Source of the DNA: Streptomyces griseoincarnatus | GTDB lineage: Bacteria; Actinomycetota; Actinomycetes; Streptomycetales; Streptomycetaceae | Direction of reading: 5' to 3' | DNA length: 64,000 nt | Assembly: GCA_014649575.1 (NCBI GenBank) | Contig: BMTH01000010.1 | Location: forward strand, 216,361-280,360 | Shown here: positions 1-8,343 of the stretch, piece after piece | How positions within the stretch are numbered: the stretch's first letter is position 1 | Layout of the letters: each line of letters begins with the position of its first letter | Notes under the pieces: model-generated | Seen by the model: the letters and a program-made list of their open reading frames with translations, nothing else | Databases searched by the model: none | What the model was told of the DNA's origin: nothing | Made by a program: the position numbers and the translations under genes

Positions 1-289
1 CACCCTCGACGCCAACCTGGAACTCGGCCTGCCCGCCGACGCCCGGGACTACGCGGCCGGCGCGCAGATCCTCGCCGACCTCGGCGTCCGCAGCGTCCGC
101 CTGATGACCAACAACCCTGACAAGTCCGACGCGCTCGCCCGCCACGGCATCGACGTCGTCCGGCGCGAGCCGATGCCCGTCACCGCGAGCGAGCACAACC
201 TCCGTTACCTGCGCACCAAGCGGGACCGGATGGGCCACGACCTGCCCTGGCTGGACACGCCGACCGTGCCCGCCTGCGGCAACCAGTAA
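1..289 (+). CDS. ribA: RibBA C-terminal end (GTP cyclohydrolase II part), 5' truncated by window
   Basis: Only the last 95 codons are inside the window; reading starts at base 2 and stops at 287-289. The residues LGLPADARDY and LGVRSVRLMTNNP are the conserved C-terminal signature of GTP cyclohydrolase II, which opens GTP in the first step of riboflavin synthesis. In actinomycetes this domain is normally fused behind 3,4-dihydroxy-2-butanone-4-phosphate synthase (RibB), so the full gene is probably bifunctional, but the RibB half lies outside. The ribH gene follows 20 bases downstream, which supports a riboflavin operon. Confidence 0.93.
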   Translation, partial: TLDANLELGLPADARDYAAGAQILADLGVRSVRLMTNNPDKSDALARHGIDVVRREPMPVTASEHNLRYLRTKRDRMGHDLPWLDTPTVPACGNQ

Positions 290-309
290 CAAGAACCACG
301 AGGAGAGAC

Positions 310-795
310 GTGAGCGGCAAGGGTGCACCGGAGCTGACGGTACGCAACGTGGGTGACCTGCGGGTCGCCGTCGTCGCGGCACAGTGGCACGAGAAGGTGA
401 TGGACGGACTGGTGGACGGCGCCCTGCGCGCCCTGCACGACCTGGGCATCGACGAGCCGACCCTGCTGAGGGTCCCCGGCAGCTGGGAACTGCCCGTCGT
501 CGCCAAGGTCCTGGCCGGCCGGGGCTACGACGCCATCGTCGCCCTCGGCGTCGTCATCCGAGGCGGGACGCCCCACTTCGAGTACGTGTGCCAGGGCGTC
601 ACCCAGGGGCTCACCCAGGTGTCCGTCGACACCGGCGTCCCCGTCGGTTTCGGCCTCCTCACGTGCGACGACGAACAGCAGGCCCTCGACCGCGCCGGAC
701 TGCCCGGCTCCCGCGAGGACAAGGGGCACGAGGCGGTCACCGCGGCCGTCGCCACCGCCGCCTGCCTGCGCTCGGTGTCCGAACCCTGGCGGTGA
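310..795 (+). CDS. ribH: 6,7-dimethyl-8-ribityllumazine synthase
   Basis: 161 aa, normal length for the family. It condenses 5-amino-6-ribitylaminouracil with dihydroxybutanone phosphate to the direct precursor of riboflavin. The motif RGGTPHFEYVC around residues 84-94 contains the catalytic histidine (His89), and the N-terminal VAAQWHEKVMDGL strand-helix is typical. The GTG start at 310 is chosen because AGGAGAG sits at 301-307. It lies just behind ribBA and 34 bases ahead of hisE, so it may be read through into the his genes. Confidence 0.95.
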   Translation: MSGKGAPELTVRNVGDLRVAVVAAQWHEKVMDGLVDGALRALHDLGIDEPTLLRVPGSWELPVVAKVLAGRGYDAIVALGVVIRGGTPHFEYVCQGVTQGLTQVSVDTGVPVGFGLLTCDDEQQALDRAGLPGSREDKGHEAVTAAVATAACLRSVSEPWR

Positions 796-829
796 GCAGT
801 CCCCGTCACCGCGTAGGGTAAGGACCACC

Positions 830-1102
830 ATGTCCAAGAAGACGTTCGAGGAGCTCTTCACCGAGCTCCAGCACAAGGCAGCCCACGGGGACCCCGCCAC
901 CTCCCGCACCGCCGAGCTGGTGGACAAGGGCGTCCATGCCATCGGCAAGAAGGTCGTCGAGGAGGCCGCCGAGGTCTGGATGGCCGCCGAGTACGAGGGC
1001 AAGGAGGCGGCCGCCGAGGAGATCTCGCAGCTGCTGTACCACGTCCAGGTGATGATGGTCGCCCGCGGCATCTCCCTCGACGACGTCTACGCCCACCTGT
1101 AA
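830..1102 (+). CDS. hisE: Phosphoribosyl-ATP pyrophosphatase
   Basis: 90 aa, a complete stand-alone HisE. It hydrolyses phosphoribosyl-ATP to phosphoribosyl-AMP in the second step of histidine synthesis. The MazG-like metal-binding signature KVVEEAAEVWMAAEYEGKEA is present around residues 43-62. AAGGA at 820-824 precedes the ATG. A TAGGGT hexamer at 814-819 could be a -10 box giving a very short leader, but no clear -35 is seen. hisG follows after 46 bases, the usual actinobacterial hisE-hisG pair. Confidence 0.95.
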   Translation: MSKKTFEELFTELQHKAAHGDPATSRTAELVDKGVHAIGKKVVEEAAEVWMAAEYEGKEAAAEEISQLLYHVQVMMVARGISLDDVYAHL

Positions 1103-1148
1103 GCATCACCGCTCCACCCCACCCCTCCACGCAAAGGAAGCCGACCTC

Positions 1149-1997
1149 ATGCTGCGCATCGCCGTCCCCAACAAGGGTTCCCTGTCAGGACCTGCGGCGG
1201 AGATGCTGCATGAGGCCGGCTACCAGCAGCGCAGGGAGTCCAAGGAGCTGCGGATCGTCGACCCGGTCAACGAGGTCGAGTTCTTCTACCTCCGCCCCCG
1301 CGACATCGCGATCTACGTCGCCTCCGGGCAGCTGGACATCGGCATCACCGGCCGTGACCTGCTGATCGACTCCGGCGCCGACGCCGAGGAGATCCTGCCC
1401 CTCGGCTTCGCCCGCTCCACCTTCCGGTACGCCGCCAAGCCCGGCACGATCACCGGTCCCGCCGACCTCACCGGCATGACCGTCGCCACCTCCTACGAGG
1501 GCATCGTCGCCGCGCACCTCGCGGAGCACGGCATCGACGCCTCCGTCGTCCACCTCGACGGAGCGGTCGAGACCGCCATCCAGCTCGGCGTCGCCCAGGT
1601 CATCGCGGACGTCGTCGAGACCGGCACCTCCCTGCGCAACGCCGGCCTGGAGGTCGTCGGCGAGCCGATCATGCAGTCCGAGGCCGTCGTCATCCGGCGT
1701 ACCGGCACGGACGGCGAGGACCCCAAGGTGCAGCAGTTCCTGCGCCGCCTCCAGGGCGTCCTGGTCGCCCGCACGTACGTGATGATGGACTACGACTGCC
1801 GGGTCGAGCAGCTGGAGAAGGCCGTCGCGCTCACCCCCGGCCTGGAGTCCCCGACCGTGTCGCCCCTGCACAACGAGGGCTGGGTCGCCGTCCGGGCGAT
1901 GGTCCCCTCCAAGGAGGCGCAGCGGATCATGGACGACCTGTACGACATCGGGGCCCGCGCCATCCTCACCACGGCCATCCACGCCTGCCGCCTCTGA
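1149..1997 (+). CDS. hisG: ATP phosphoribosyltransferase, long form
   Basis: 282 aa. It is the first, feedback-controlled enzyme of histidine synthesis (ATP + PRPP to phosphoribosyl-ATP). LRIAVPNKGSLSGPAAEML at the N-terminus and the PRPP-binding stretch near DVVETGTSLRNAGLEV (about residues 157-172) are family hallmarks. The C-terminal 75 residues, ending MDDLYDIGARAILTTAIHACRL, form the ACT-like regulatory domain of the long, HisZ-independent form. GGAAG at 1135-1139 is the ribosome-binding site. The next gene starts 20 bases downstream. Confidence 0.96.
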   Translation: MLRIAVPNKGSLSGPAAEMLHEAGYQQRRESKELRIVDPVNEVEFFYLRPRDIAIYVASGQLDIGITGRDLLIDSGADAEEILPLGFARSTFRYAAKPGTITGPADLTGMTVATSYEGIVAAHLAEHGIDASVVHLDGAVETAIQLGVAQVIADVVETGTSLRNAGLEVVGEPIMQSEAVVIRRTGTDGEDPKVQQFLRRLQGVLVARTYVMMDYDCRVEQLEKAVALTPGLESPTVSPLHNEGWVAVRAMVPSKEAQRIMDDLYDIGARAILTTAIHACRL

Positions 1998-2017
1998 CCG
2001 GGCCGGGGAGGACCGCC

Positions 2018-2479
2018 ATGTCCGACACACGGTTGCCCGAACTGCCCGTCACCTTCCGGCCGGGCGTCACCCGTGCGGTGCTGCTCACCGCGGGCGTCGC
2101 GCTGTTCGTCGTCGTCAGCGTGATCGGGCTGCTGCTGCCCGGGCTCGGCCCGGGGGAGCGGATCAGCTTCGTGTTCACCGCCGCCCTGCTGGCCGGTGCG
2201 CTGTTTCTGCTGGCCCGGCCGAAGGTCGTCGCCGACGAGACGGGCGTCACGGTCGTCAACATCGTGAACCGGCGCCGCCTGGCGTGGCCGGAGATCCTTC
2301 AGGTGAACCTCCGCTCGGGTGATCCCTGGGTCTTCCTCGACCTCAGCGACGGCACCAGCCTGCCCGTGCTCGGCATCCAGCCCGGCATGGCCCGGCAGCG
2401 GGCCATCGCCGACGCACGGGCCCTGCGGGCCCTCGCCGAGGCGCACTCCGCGCCCGAGGCAGAAGCGCCCCGCGACTGA
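2018..2479 (+). CDS. PH-domain membrane protein (bPH6-like)
   Basis: 153 aa. Two hydrophobic segments (about residues 17-40 and 48-65) are followed by a small beta-rich domain containing VVNIVNRRRLAWPEILQVNL and WVFLDLSDGTSLPVLGIQPG. This resembles the bacterial PH domain found in many small actinobacterial membrane proteins. Its function is unknown. GGGGAGGACCGCC ahead of the ATG gives a good ribosome-binding site. It directly follows hisG and is probably the last gene of the rib-his transcript, since a hairpin terminator lies 75 bases after its stop. Confidence 0.75.
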   Translation: MSDTRLPELPVTFRPGVTRAVLLTAGVALFVVVSVIGLLLPGLGPGERISFVFTAALLAGALFLLARPKVVADETGVTVVNIVNRRRLAWPEILQVNLRSGDPWVFLDLSDGTSLPVLGIQPGMARQRAIADARALRALAEAHSAPEAEAPRD

Positions 2480-2553
2480 CCCGGACATGCCCGGCGCCGT
2501 CCCGCGGGGAGAAACGGACCTGCCGCAGTCCCCCCTGTCTTGATTAATCTGTT

Positions 2554-2584
2554 GGGCGGAGGCGCGCCGACAGCGCCTCCGCCC
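2554..2584 (+). terminator. Hairpin terminator after the rib-his genes
   Basis: GGGCGGAGGCGC at 2554-2565 pairs perfectly with GCGCCTCCGCCC at 2573-2584 across a 7-base loop. There is no U-tract, as is usual for Streptomyces terminators. Confidence 0.75.
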
Positions 2585-2691
2585 CTGTCGCCCCGCCCGG
2601 TGCGCCGAGGGGCCCCAGCTATCCGAGGAGTGACCCTCTCCGGCGATGGACGGATCGTCCTGCAGTACCTGCGCCGCCCCCTGCCGACATA

Positions 2692-2713
2692 GCGCCCACC
2701 GCCCGGTGGGCGC
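2692..2713 (+). promoter_or_regulatory. Hairpin just upstream of the CNNM operon start
   Basis: GCGCCCACC at 2692-2700 pairs perfectly with GGTGGGCGC at 2705-2713 over a 4-base loop. It ends only a few bases before the GGAGG ribosome-binding region of the gene starting at 2735. It could act on translation or mRNA stability of the CNNM pair, or simply be a second terminator. The 2585-2691 stretch shows nothing else recognisable. Confidence 0.4.
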
Positions 2714-2734
2714 GCATGCGGAGGCGGCGGCATC

Positions 2735-4066
2735 ATGAGCACCCCTGCGCTGCTTCTCGCAGCCGCCTTCCTGCTGATCCTCGCCAACGGCTTCTTCGTG
2801 GCCGCCGAGTTCGGCCTGGTCACCGTGGAACGGGCCGACGCCGAGGAGGCCGCCGCGGCCGGCGACCGGCGCGCCGGCCGGGTCGTCGCGTCCCTGCGCG
2901 AACTGTCCTTCCAGCTCTCCGGCACCCAGCTCGGCATCACCCTCACCTCCCTGGTGGTGGGCATGCTCGCCCAACCGGCGCTCGCCCAGCTGCTGGACGG
3001 CCCGCTCACCGGCGCCGGCATACCCGAGGGCGCGGTCTCCGGCGTGTCCGTGGTGATCGGCATGCTGCTCGCGTCCGCCGTGCAGATGGTGATCGGCGAA
3101 CTCGTGCCGAAGAACTGGGCGGTGTCCCGGCCGATGCAGGTCGCGCGCTTCGTCGCCGGCCCGCAGCACGCCTTCGCCCGCATGTTCCGCCCGGTCATCG
3201 CCGGACTGAACGCCGTGGCCAACCGGCTGGTGCGGGCCATGGGCATCGAGCCCGCAGCAGAACTGGCCTCCGCCCGCACCCCCGGCGAACTGGTCTCCCT
3301 GGCCCGGCACTCGGCCCGGGCGGGCGCCCTGGAGCAGGACACGGCGGATCTCTTCGTCCGCACCCTGTCCCTGGGCGAGCTGACCGCCCAGCACGTCATG
3401 ACCCCGCGCGTGCGGGTCAGCGCCCTCCAGGCGTCCGCGACCGCGGAGGACGTGGTCAACCTGACCCGCGCCACCGGCCTGTCCCGCTTCCCCGTGTACC
3501 GGGAGCGGATCGACGAGATCGCCGGCATGGTCCATCTCAAGGATGCCCTGGCGGTCCCCGCGCACGAACGGCTGCGCACCCCGGTCGCCCGCATCGCCCG
3601 CCCGGCGCTGCTGGTCCCCGAGACCCTGCCGGTGCGCCCGCTGCTCACCAGGCTGCGCAGCGAGCAGCCCATCGCGGTCGTCGTCGACGAGTACGGCGGC
3701 ACCGCCGGTGTCGTCACCCTCGAGGACATCGTCGAGGAGATCGTCGGCGAGGTGCGCGACGAGCACGACGGGCATGACGTGCCCGAACTAGCCCCCGCCC
3801 CGCCGGAGGACGGCAACCCGGCCTGGGACGTCGACGGCGGCGCCCGGGTCGACATCCTGCGCCGCATAGGACTGGAGGTCCCCGAGGGCCCCTACGAGAC
3901 GGTGGCCGGCCTGGTCGCCGATCTCCTCGGCCGCATCCCGGCCGTGGGGGACCGCACGGAACTCCCGGGCTGGCGGCTGTCGGTGCGCCGCGTCGGCCAC
4001 TACCGCGCGGAACGCGTCCGCCTGGTCCGCACGGCCCGGATCCCTCTCGCGGAGGCCGCCGGATGA
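2735..4066 (+). CDS. CNNM/CBS-domain transporter-type protein (hemolysin C/CorC family), first of pair
   Basis: 443 aa. An N-terminal CNNM (DUF21) domain has hydrophobic segments at about 1-25, 60-80 and 95-120 and the motif FFVAAEFGLVTVERADAE. A CBS pair follows (about 215-335, including VMTPRVRVSALQ and VVVDEYGGTAGVVTLEDIVEEIVGE), then a C-terminal CorC/HlyC domain (about 355-435). Relatives are linked to Mg2+/Co2+ export; the hemolysin name is historical. GGAGG precedes the ATG. Its TGA overlaps the ATG of the next paralogue, so the two are probably translated together and may form a heteromer. Confidence 0.88.
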   Translation: MSTPALLLAAAFLLILANGFFVAAEFGLVTVERADAEEAAAAGDRRAGRVVASLRELSFQLSGTQLGITLTSLVVGMLAQPALAQLLDGPLTGAGIPEGAVSGVSVVIGMLLASAVQMVIGELVPKNWAVSRPMQVARFVAGPQHAFARMFRPVIAGLNAVANRLVRAMGIEPAAELASARTPGELVSLARHSARAGALEQDTADLFVRTLSLGELTAQHVMTPRVRVSALQASATAEDVVNLTRATGLSRFPVYRERIDEIAGMVHLKDALAVPAHERLRTPVARIARPALLVPETLPVRPLLTRLRSEQPIAVVVDEYGGTAGVVTLEDIVEEIVGEVRDEHDGHDVPELAPAPPEDGNPAWDVDGGARVDILRRIGLEVPEGPYETVAGLVADLLGRIPAVGDRTELPGWRLSVRRVGHYRAERVRLVRTARIPLAEAAG

Positions 4067-5139
4067 GCGTCCTGCAACTGCTGTTCGCCGCACTGCTCGT
4101 GCTCGCCAACGGCTTCTTCGTCGGCGCCGAGTTCGCCCTGGTGTCGGTCCGCCGCAGCCAGATCGAACCGCTCGGCACCGCCCGCGCCCGCCAGGTGCTG
4201 TACGGCCTGGAGCATCTGCCGCAGATGATGGCGGCCGCCCAGTTCGGCATCACCGTCTGCTCGCTCACCCTCGGCGCGGTCGCCGAACCGACCGTCGCCC
4301 GGCTGCTGGAGCCGGTGTTCGCGTGGATGCACCTGCCGCACGGGGTGATCCACCCGCTCGGCTACGTCATCGCGCTCGCCGCCGTGGTCTTCTTCCACCT
4401 CGTCGTCGGCGAGATGGTCCCGAAGAACCTGGCGATGGCCGCGCCCGAGAGGGCGGCCCTGTGGCTCAGCCCCGGCCTGGTGTGGTTCGCCCGCCTGTGC
4501 AAGCCGGTCACCGTCGCCCTCGGCGCCTGCGCCCAGGGCGTCCTGCGGCTCTTCCGCGTGGAGCCCAAGGACGAGGTGGAGGCCGTCTTCACCAGCGAGC
4601 AGCTGAACCGGCTGGTGGAGGACGCCGGCCAGGCCGGGCTGCTCGACCCTGAGGAGGCGGAGCGGCTGGAGGACGCCCTGGGACTGGGCTCGCGCCCGGT
4701 GACGGACGTCCTGCTGCCCCGCGAGTCCCTGGTGACGGTCACCCCGGCGGTCACCCCGGGGCAGATCGTGGAGCTGACCGCCCGCACCGGCTACTCCCGC
4801 TTCCCGGTGGCGGCCGAGGGCGGCGCCTTCATGGGCTACCTGCACGTCAAGGACGTCCTGGACCTGGAGGACGCCGACCGGGCCGTCCCGCAGCACCTGT
4901 GGCGCCCGATGACCACGCTGAGGCCCGAACTCCCGCTGGACGACGCCCTCACGGTCATGCGCCGGGCGGCCACCCATCTGGCGCAGGTGGCGGACGCGTC
5001 CGGCAAGGTACTGGGCCTGGTCGCTCTGGAGGACGTGCTCGAGATGCTGGTCGGCGAGGTGCGGGACCCCGCCCACCGGGAGGTCACGCTCACCCCGCAG
5101 CGGGCGAGCGGGGCGCCGGAGGAGGCGATGGCCACCTGA
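4063..5139 (+). CDS. CNNM/CBS-domain transporter-type protein, second of pair
   Basis: 358 aa, paralogue of the preceding gene and overlapping it by ATGA. It keeps the CNNM domain (FFVGAEFALVSVRRSQ; QFGITVCSLTLG; VVGEMVPKNLAM) and the CBS pair (about 210-335) but stops about 80 residues earlier, so it lacks the C-terminal CorC/HlyC domain. Such long-short tandem pairs are common in actinobacteria. A transport role is inferred from the family; the ion cannot be read from the sequence. Confidence 0.87.
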   Translation: MSVLQLLFAALLVLANGFFVGAEFALVSVRRSQIEPLGTARARQVLYGLEHLPQMMAAAQFGITVCSLTLGAVAEPTVARLLEPVFAWMHLPHGVIHPLGYVIALAAVVFFHLVVGEMVPKNLAMAAPERAALWLSPGLVWFARLCKPVTVALGACAQGVLRLFRVEPKDEVEAVFTSEQLNRLVEDAGQAGLLDPEEAERLEDALGLGSRPVTDVLLPRESLVTVTPAVTPGQIVELTARTGYSRFPVAAEGGAFMGYLHVKDVLDLEDADRAVPQHLWRPMTTLRPELPLDDALTVMRRAATHLAQVADASGKVLGLVALEDVLEMLVGEVRDPAHREVTLTPQRASGAPEEAMAT

Positions 5140-5143
5140 CCCC

Positions 5144-5192
5144 GGGTGGCCGTACGGCCACCCGCCCGTCGGGGTCCTAGGGCCCCGACGGG
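5144..5192. terminator. Double hairpin between convergent CNNM pair and AAA ATPase gene
   Basis: Two perfect inverted repeats lie side by side. GGGTGGCCGTACGGCCACCC occupies 5144-5163. CCCGTCGGGG at 5165-5174 pairs with CCCCGACGGG at 5183-5192. The second includes the last codons and stop of the minus-strand ATPase. They probably terminate transcription from both sides. Confidence 0.75.
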
Positions 5193-7039
5193 TCCGACGG
5201 ACCCCGCCCCGACAGCACCTCCCCGTACGCCTGCATCAGGTCCGGCAGGCGCAGGGTCGCCAGGTCCTCCCGGGACAGCGGCCCCGGGTACACCGACAGC
5301 CGCAGGTCGCGGTAGGCGCAGCTCTTCTCGTACAGGGTGCGCAGGAACCGGCCGTTGCCCAGCTCGTCGATCCACCCCTGGTCCACCACGTGCCCGGCGA
5401 TGGAGCGCAGCTCGTCCAGGGCCTCCTCGTCCCACACGTCGCCGTTCTCCGCCGCCAGCACCTCGCCGATCCTCGTCAGCTCCAGCGGCCGGTACGACGG
5501 GAAGTCCACGCGGGTGGTGAAACGGGACGACAGCCCGGGGTTCGCCGCCAGCAGCCGGTCCATGCCCTCCGGGTAGCCGGCCAGGATCACCACCAGGTGG
5601 TCGCGGTTGTCCTCCGCCCGCTTCAGCAGCACCTGCAGCGCCTCGTCGCCGTACGCGTCGCCCTTGCCGTACCCCGAGTTCGACAGGGAGTACGCCTCGT
5701 CGACGAAGAGCACCCCGCCGAGCGCGGAGTCGATCAGCTCGTTGGCCTTCACCGCGGTCTGCCCCAGGTACTCGCCCACGAGGTCCGCCCGCTGCGCCTC
5801 CACCAGGTGGTCGCCGCCGAGGAGCCCGAGGGCGTAGAAGACCCGGCCCAGGATTCGCGCGACCGTGGTCTTGCCCGTACCGGAAGGGCCGGAGAAGACG
5901 AAGTGCCGCTTCGGCGGCTGCACCGGAAGCCCCTGCCCGGCTCGCAGCCGCGCCATGTTCAACTGCGCGGACAGCGCCTTGACCTGGCGTTTCACCGGCT
6001 CAAGACCGACCATGCGCTCCAGCTCCGCGAGCGCCTCCTCCAAGAGTGCCGGATCGGTGGGCCCCGGGGGCAGGACCGGGCCGGAGCCGCCGGAGCGCTC
6101 GCGCACGCCGGGCCCGCCGAACGAGGGCATCGGAGGAGGGGTGGGGTCGGGGTCGGTCAGCCGCAGGTCGCGCCCCTCCGCGCCGAAGAGCGGGTCCAGG
6201 GTGTCGGGGCCGTCGACGCTGTCCTGCCCGGCGCCGGTCAGGGTGATCGCGGCGAGGTCCGCGGTGTCGTCGTAGCCGTCGCCCTCGGCGATCGCCGCGA
6301 GCCGGGCGGAGGTGTCCATGAAGGCCGGGTCGACCCGGTGCACGGCCCGGTACAGAGGGAGCGCGGCGGCGCTGCGGCCCGTGCCCTCGCGGGCGCGCGC
6401 CAGCCAGTAGCGCAGCTCCTTGCGCTGCGGCTGTTCGCTGCGGCACCGCATCAGCGCCGCCGCCAGCAGGGGCTCCGCCTGCCCGTACATCTCGAGGCGG
6501 ACCCGGGCCATGCCGCCGAACAGGCCCGCCTCGATGCCCAGCAGCGGGTCGTCGATCAGCTGGTCGGTGTGCCGGACCAGCTGCTCCCAGTCCTTGACGA
6601 GATAGGCGCGGCAGGCGTGCAGGAAGCGCACCTGCGGGTCGGTGTCCACCGGGGGGAGTCCGGCGAGCGCGCGGTCCAGCTCGGGGACGTGCCGGCCGTC
6701 CAGCCAGTGCGAGGCGTGGGCGAGCAGCAGGTCGCGCGGGGTCTCCAGTACGGGTTGCACCCACCAGCCCAGCCAATACCAGGAGTTGAGGGTGCGGTGG
6801 TGCCGGGTGCGCTGTTCGCCGAAGCGGTCGCGGTGGCGGAACATCCGCAGCAGCGCGGTCGTCGTGTCGATGCGCAGCGCGTGCAGTCCGAGCCAGCCGT
6901 CCGCCATTCCCGGGTCGATCCGTACGGCGGTCCGGAACTCCTCCTCCGCCTGCGGATAGGCGCCCATCGTGTAGGCGTCCACGCCTCGCAGCCAGGCGAG
7001 GTCGGCCGGGGCCTGCGGGCCCTGCGTGCCGAAGTCCAT
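5177..7039 (-). CDS. AAA+ ATPase with N-terminal TPR-like region (EccA/CbbX type)
   Basis: 620 aa from the chosen ATG at 7039 (MDFGTQGPQAP), which is preceded by GGGGGAC; the frame is open upstream to 7270, so a longer form is possible. The N-terminal 300 residues are helical TPR-like (YPQAEEEFRTAVRIDPGMADGW). The C-terminal AAA domain has Walker A GPSGTGKTT, Walker B GGVLFVDEAYSL and an arginine-finger region near NPGLSSRFTTRVDFPSY. This architecture matches EccA of type VII secretion, but no esx or ecc genes are in the window, so its partner is unknown. A TACGAT -10-like hexamer (minus strand, 7175-7180) may start its mRNA. Confidence 0.8.
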   Translation of the reverse strand: MDFGTQGPQAPADLAWLRGVDAYTMGAYPQAEEEFRTAVRIDPGMADGWLGLHALRIDTTTALLRMFRHRDRFGEQRTRHHRTLNSWYWLGWWVQPVLETPRDLLLAHASHWLDGRHVPELDRALAGLPPVDTDPQVRFLHACRAYLVKDWEQLVRHTDQLIDDPLLGIEAGLFGGMARVRLEMYGQAEPLLAAALMRCRSEQPQRKELRYWLARAREGTGRSAAALPLYRAVHRVDPAFMDTSARLAAIAEGDGYDDTADLAAITLTGAGQDSVDGPDTLDPLFGAEGRDLRLTDPDPTPPPMPSFGGPGVRERSGGSGPVLPPGPTDPALLEEALAELERMVGLEPVKRQVKALSAQLNMARLRAGQGLPVQPPKRHFVFSGPSGTGKTTVARILGRVFYALGLLGGDHLVEAQRADLVGEYLGQTAVKANELIDSALGGVLFVDEAYSLSNSGYGKGDAYGDEALQVLLKRAEDNRDHLVVILAGYPEGMDRLLAANPGLSSRFTTRVDFPSYRPLELTRIGEVLAAENGDVWDEEALDELRSIAGHVVDQGWIDELGNGRFLRTLYEKSCAYRDLRLSVYPGPLSREDLATLRLPDLMQAYGEVLSGRGPSDPSGP

Positions 7040-7324
7040 CACGTCCCCCACAAACCGTGCCCCCGTCGGTGTGCCGGCCGGCCCCTCGGCCGCCGGCGCC
7101 CTGTGGCCGAACCGCTGTGCCGCGGACCGGAGTTGCAAGGTGCGCGAAGCTTCGTCGTCGGTCGCACCGAGGGCATCGTACCTGCGGGGGCGCGGTGTCC
7201 GCAGGGTGCGGAGGAGGTGAAACGGAGAGGGGAAGGGGCGCGTGGGAGGGGCGCGGAAGGTGATCCTCACCGAGGGTGATCGTCATATGCCGCTGTGCGC
7301 CCGGAAAGCGTGGAAAGGGCAGAA

Positions 7325-7362
7325 CGAAGCCCCCGATCACGGGGGAACAACCGGGGGCTTCG
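7325..7362. terminator. Hairpin between uridine-kinase-like gene and AAA ATPase gene
   Basis: CGAAGCCCCC at 7325-7334 pairs perfectly with GGGGGCTTCG at 7353-7362 (18-base loop). It sits in the 450-base gap between two minus-strand genes, so the ATPase gene probably has its own promoter between here and 7040. Nothing else is recognised in 7040-7489. Confidence 0.6.
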
Positions 7363-7489
7363 CGTCTGCCGGCGGCTCCCGAAGGGCCGCACATTGAGAA
7401 CGTAAGACCTGTACGGGCCCTCGGTCAAGCCGAGTTGGGCGACTGCGGCAACTTGTCCGGGACCGCTCTTCACAGGACCACCACATTGC

Positions 7490-8047
7490 CTACGACCCGT
7501 CACCGTCCGTGATCGAAAGCGGTGTTTCACCGGTCCCGTCAGGCCCGGGGACCACCTCGTACCCCTGCTGTCGCTGCCGTACCAGCAGGTGCGCGAAGGG
7601 GCGCGAGGGGTCGGCGGCGAAGTGCGCGCGCTCCGCCCGCTCCCAGCCGTCCCAGAACTCCCGCTGATCCTCGCCGTCCCGTGCCCGCCCCCGCGCCCAG
7701 GACTCCTCACACGGCACGTCCATCCAGAGCAGCAGCGCCAGGTGCGGCCGCAGCGCGGCGCGTCCGGCGCCGACGCCCTCGACCAGCACCACCGGCGCGG
7801 CGGGCAGCGGACGTGCCGGGCCGGGGCGGCGGGCACGCCAGTCGTAGGGGCGGTAGTGCGCGGTCGCGCCGCGGGAGAGCGGGAGGATCACCTCGTCGTG
7901 CAGCCGTGCCGTCCAGTCGAACAGCTCGTCGTGACGGGCGATGTCGTCGAGGTGCAGCACCGGGGCGCCGCCGAGCCGGTCGGCCAGCAGCCCGGCGAAC
8001 GTCGACTTCCCGGACCCGGCGTGCCCGTCGACGGCGACGAGCCGCAC
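7490..8047 (-). CDS. Uridine-kinase-like P-loop NTPase
   Basis: 185 aa from the GTG at 8047. VAVDGHAGSGKSTFAGLLA at the N-terminus is a Walker A, and VLHLDDIARH and PVVLVEGVGAGR resemble the second motifs of small kinases related to uridine kinase. The substrate is unknown. The start is uncertain: the same frame continues upstream to a stop at 8141 and encodes ASRIRRLPPSCGPV directly before the annotated start, which looks like authentic protein, but no ATG, GTG, TTG or CTG codon is found there and the GTG at 8047 has no ribosome-binding site. Confidence 0.75.
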   Translation of the reverse strand: MRLVAVDGHAGSGKSTFAGLLADRLGGAPVLHLDDIARHDELFDWTARLHDEVILPLSRGATAHYRPYDWRARRPGPARPLPAAPVVLVEGVGAGRAALRPHLALLLWMDVPCEESWARGRARDGEDQREFWDGWERAERAHFAADPSRPFAHLLVRQRQQGYEVVPGPDGTGETPLSITDGDGS

Positions 8048-8343
8048 CGGGCCGCACGAGGGAGGGAGCCGGCGGATGCGGGAGGCGAGCGGGTGAATGG
8101 CTGGTTCCCGGGGCGATGGGGGAAGTCGGACGGGAGCACTCTAGGCCCCGTCGCCCACCTGCGGTGCCACCGCCATTGGTCCACTCCCATGTTGGTCGAC
8201 ACCGCACGGCCCGGATGCTGGCAGGACCCGCCCGGCTGCGTTCATAGTGGGGCGCACACCCGCTCCATCCGGCGGACGCACACCGTCCGGCGGCCGTGCA
8301 CCGGTCCCGTCCCGACTCCGAACCCCTGGGGGGTCCCCCACCC

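Noticed and set aside
1790..3775. Long minus-strand open frame opposite hisG, the PH protein and the CNNM gene
   Set aside because: It is low-complexity Gly/Arg/Asp-rich and antisense to clearly recognised genes, a normal effect of very high GC.
8177..8204. DasR-type repeats upstream of the C39 peptidase (TGGTCCACTCCC, TGGTCGACACCG)
   Set aside because: Only the TGGTC half matches; the second halves diverge from the consensus, and the spacing of 16 differs from the chitinase arrangement.
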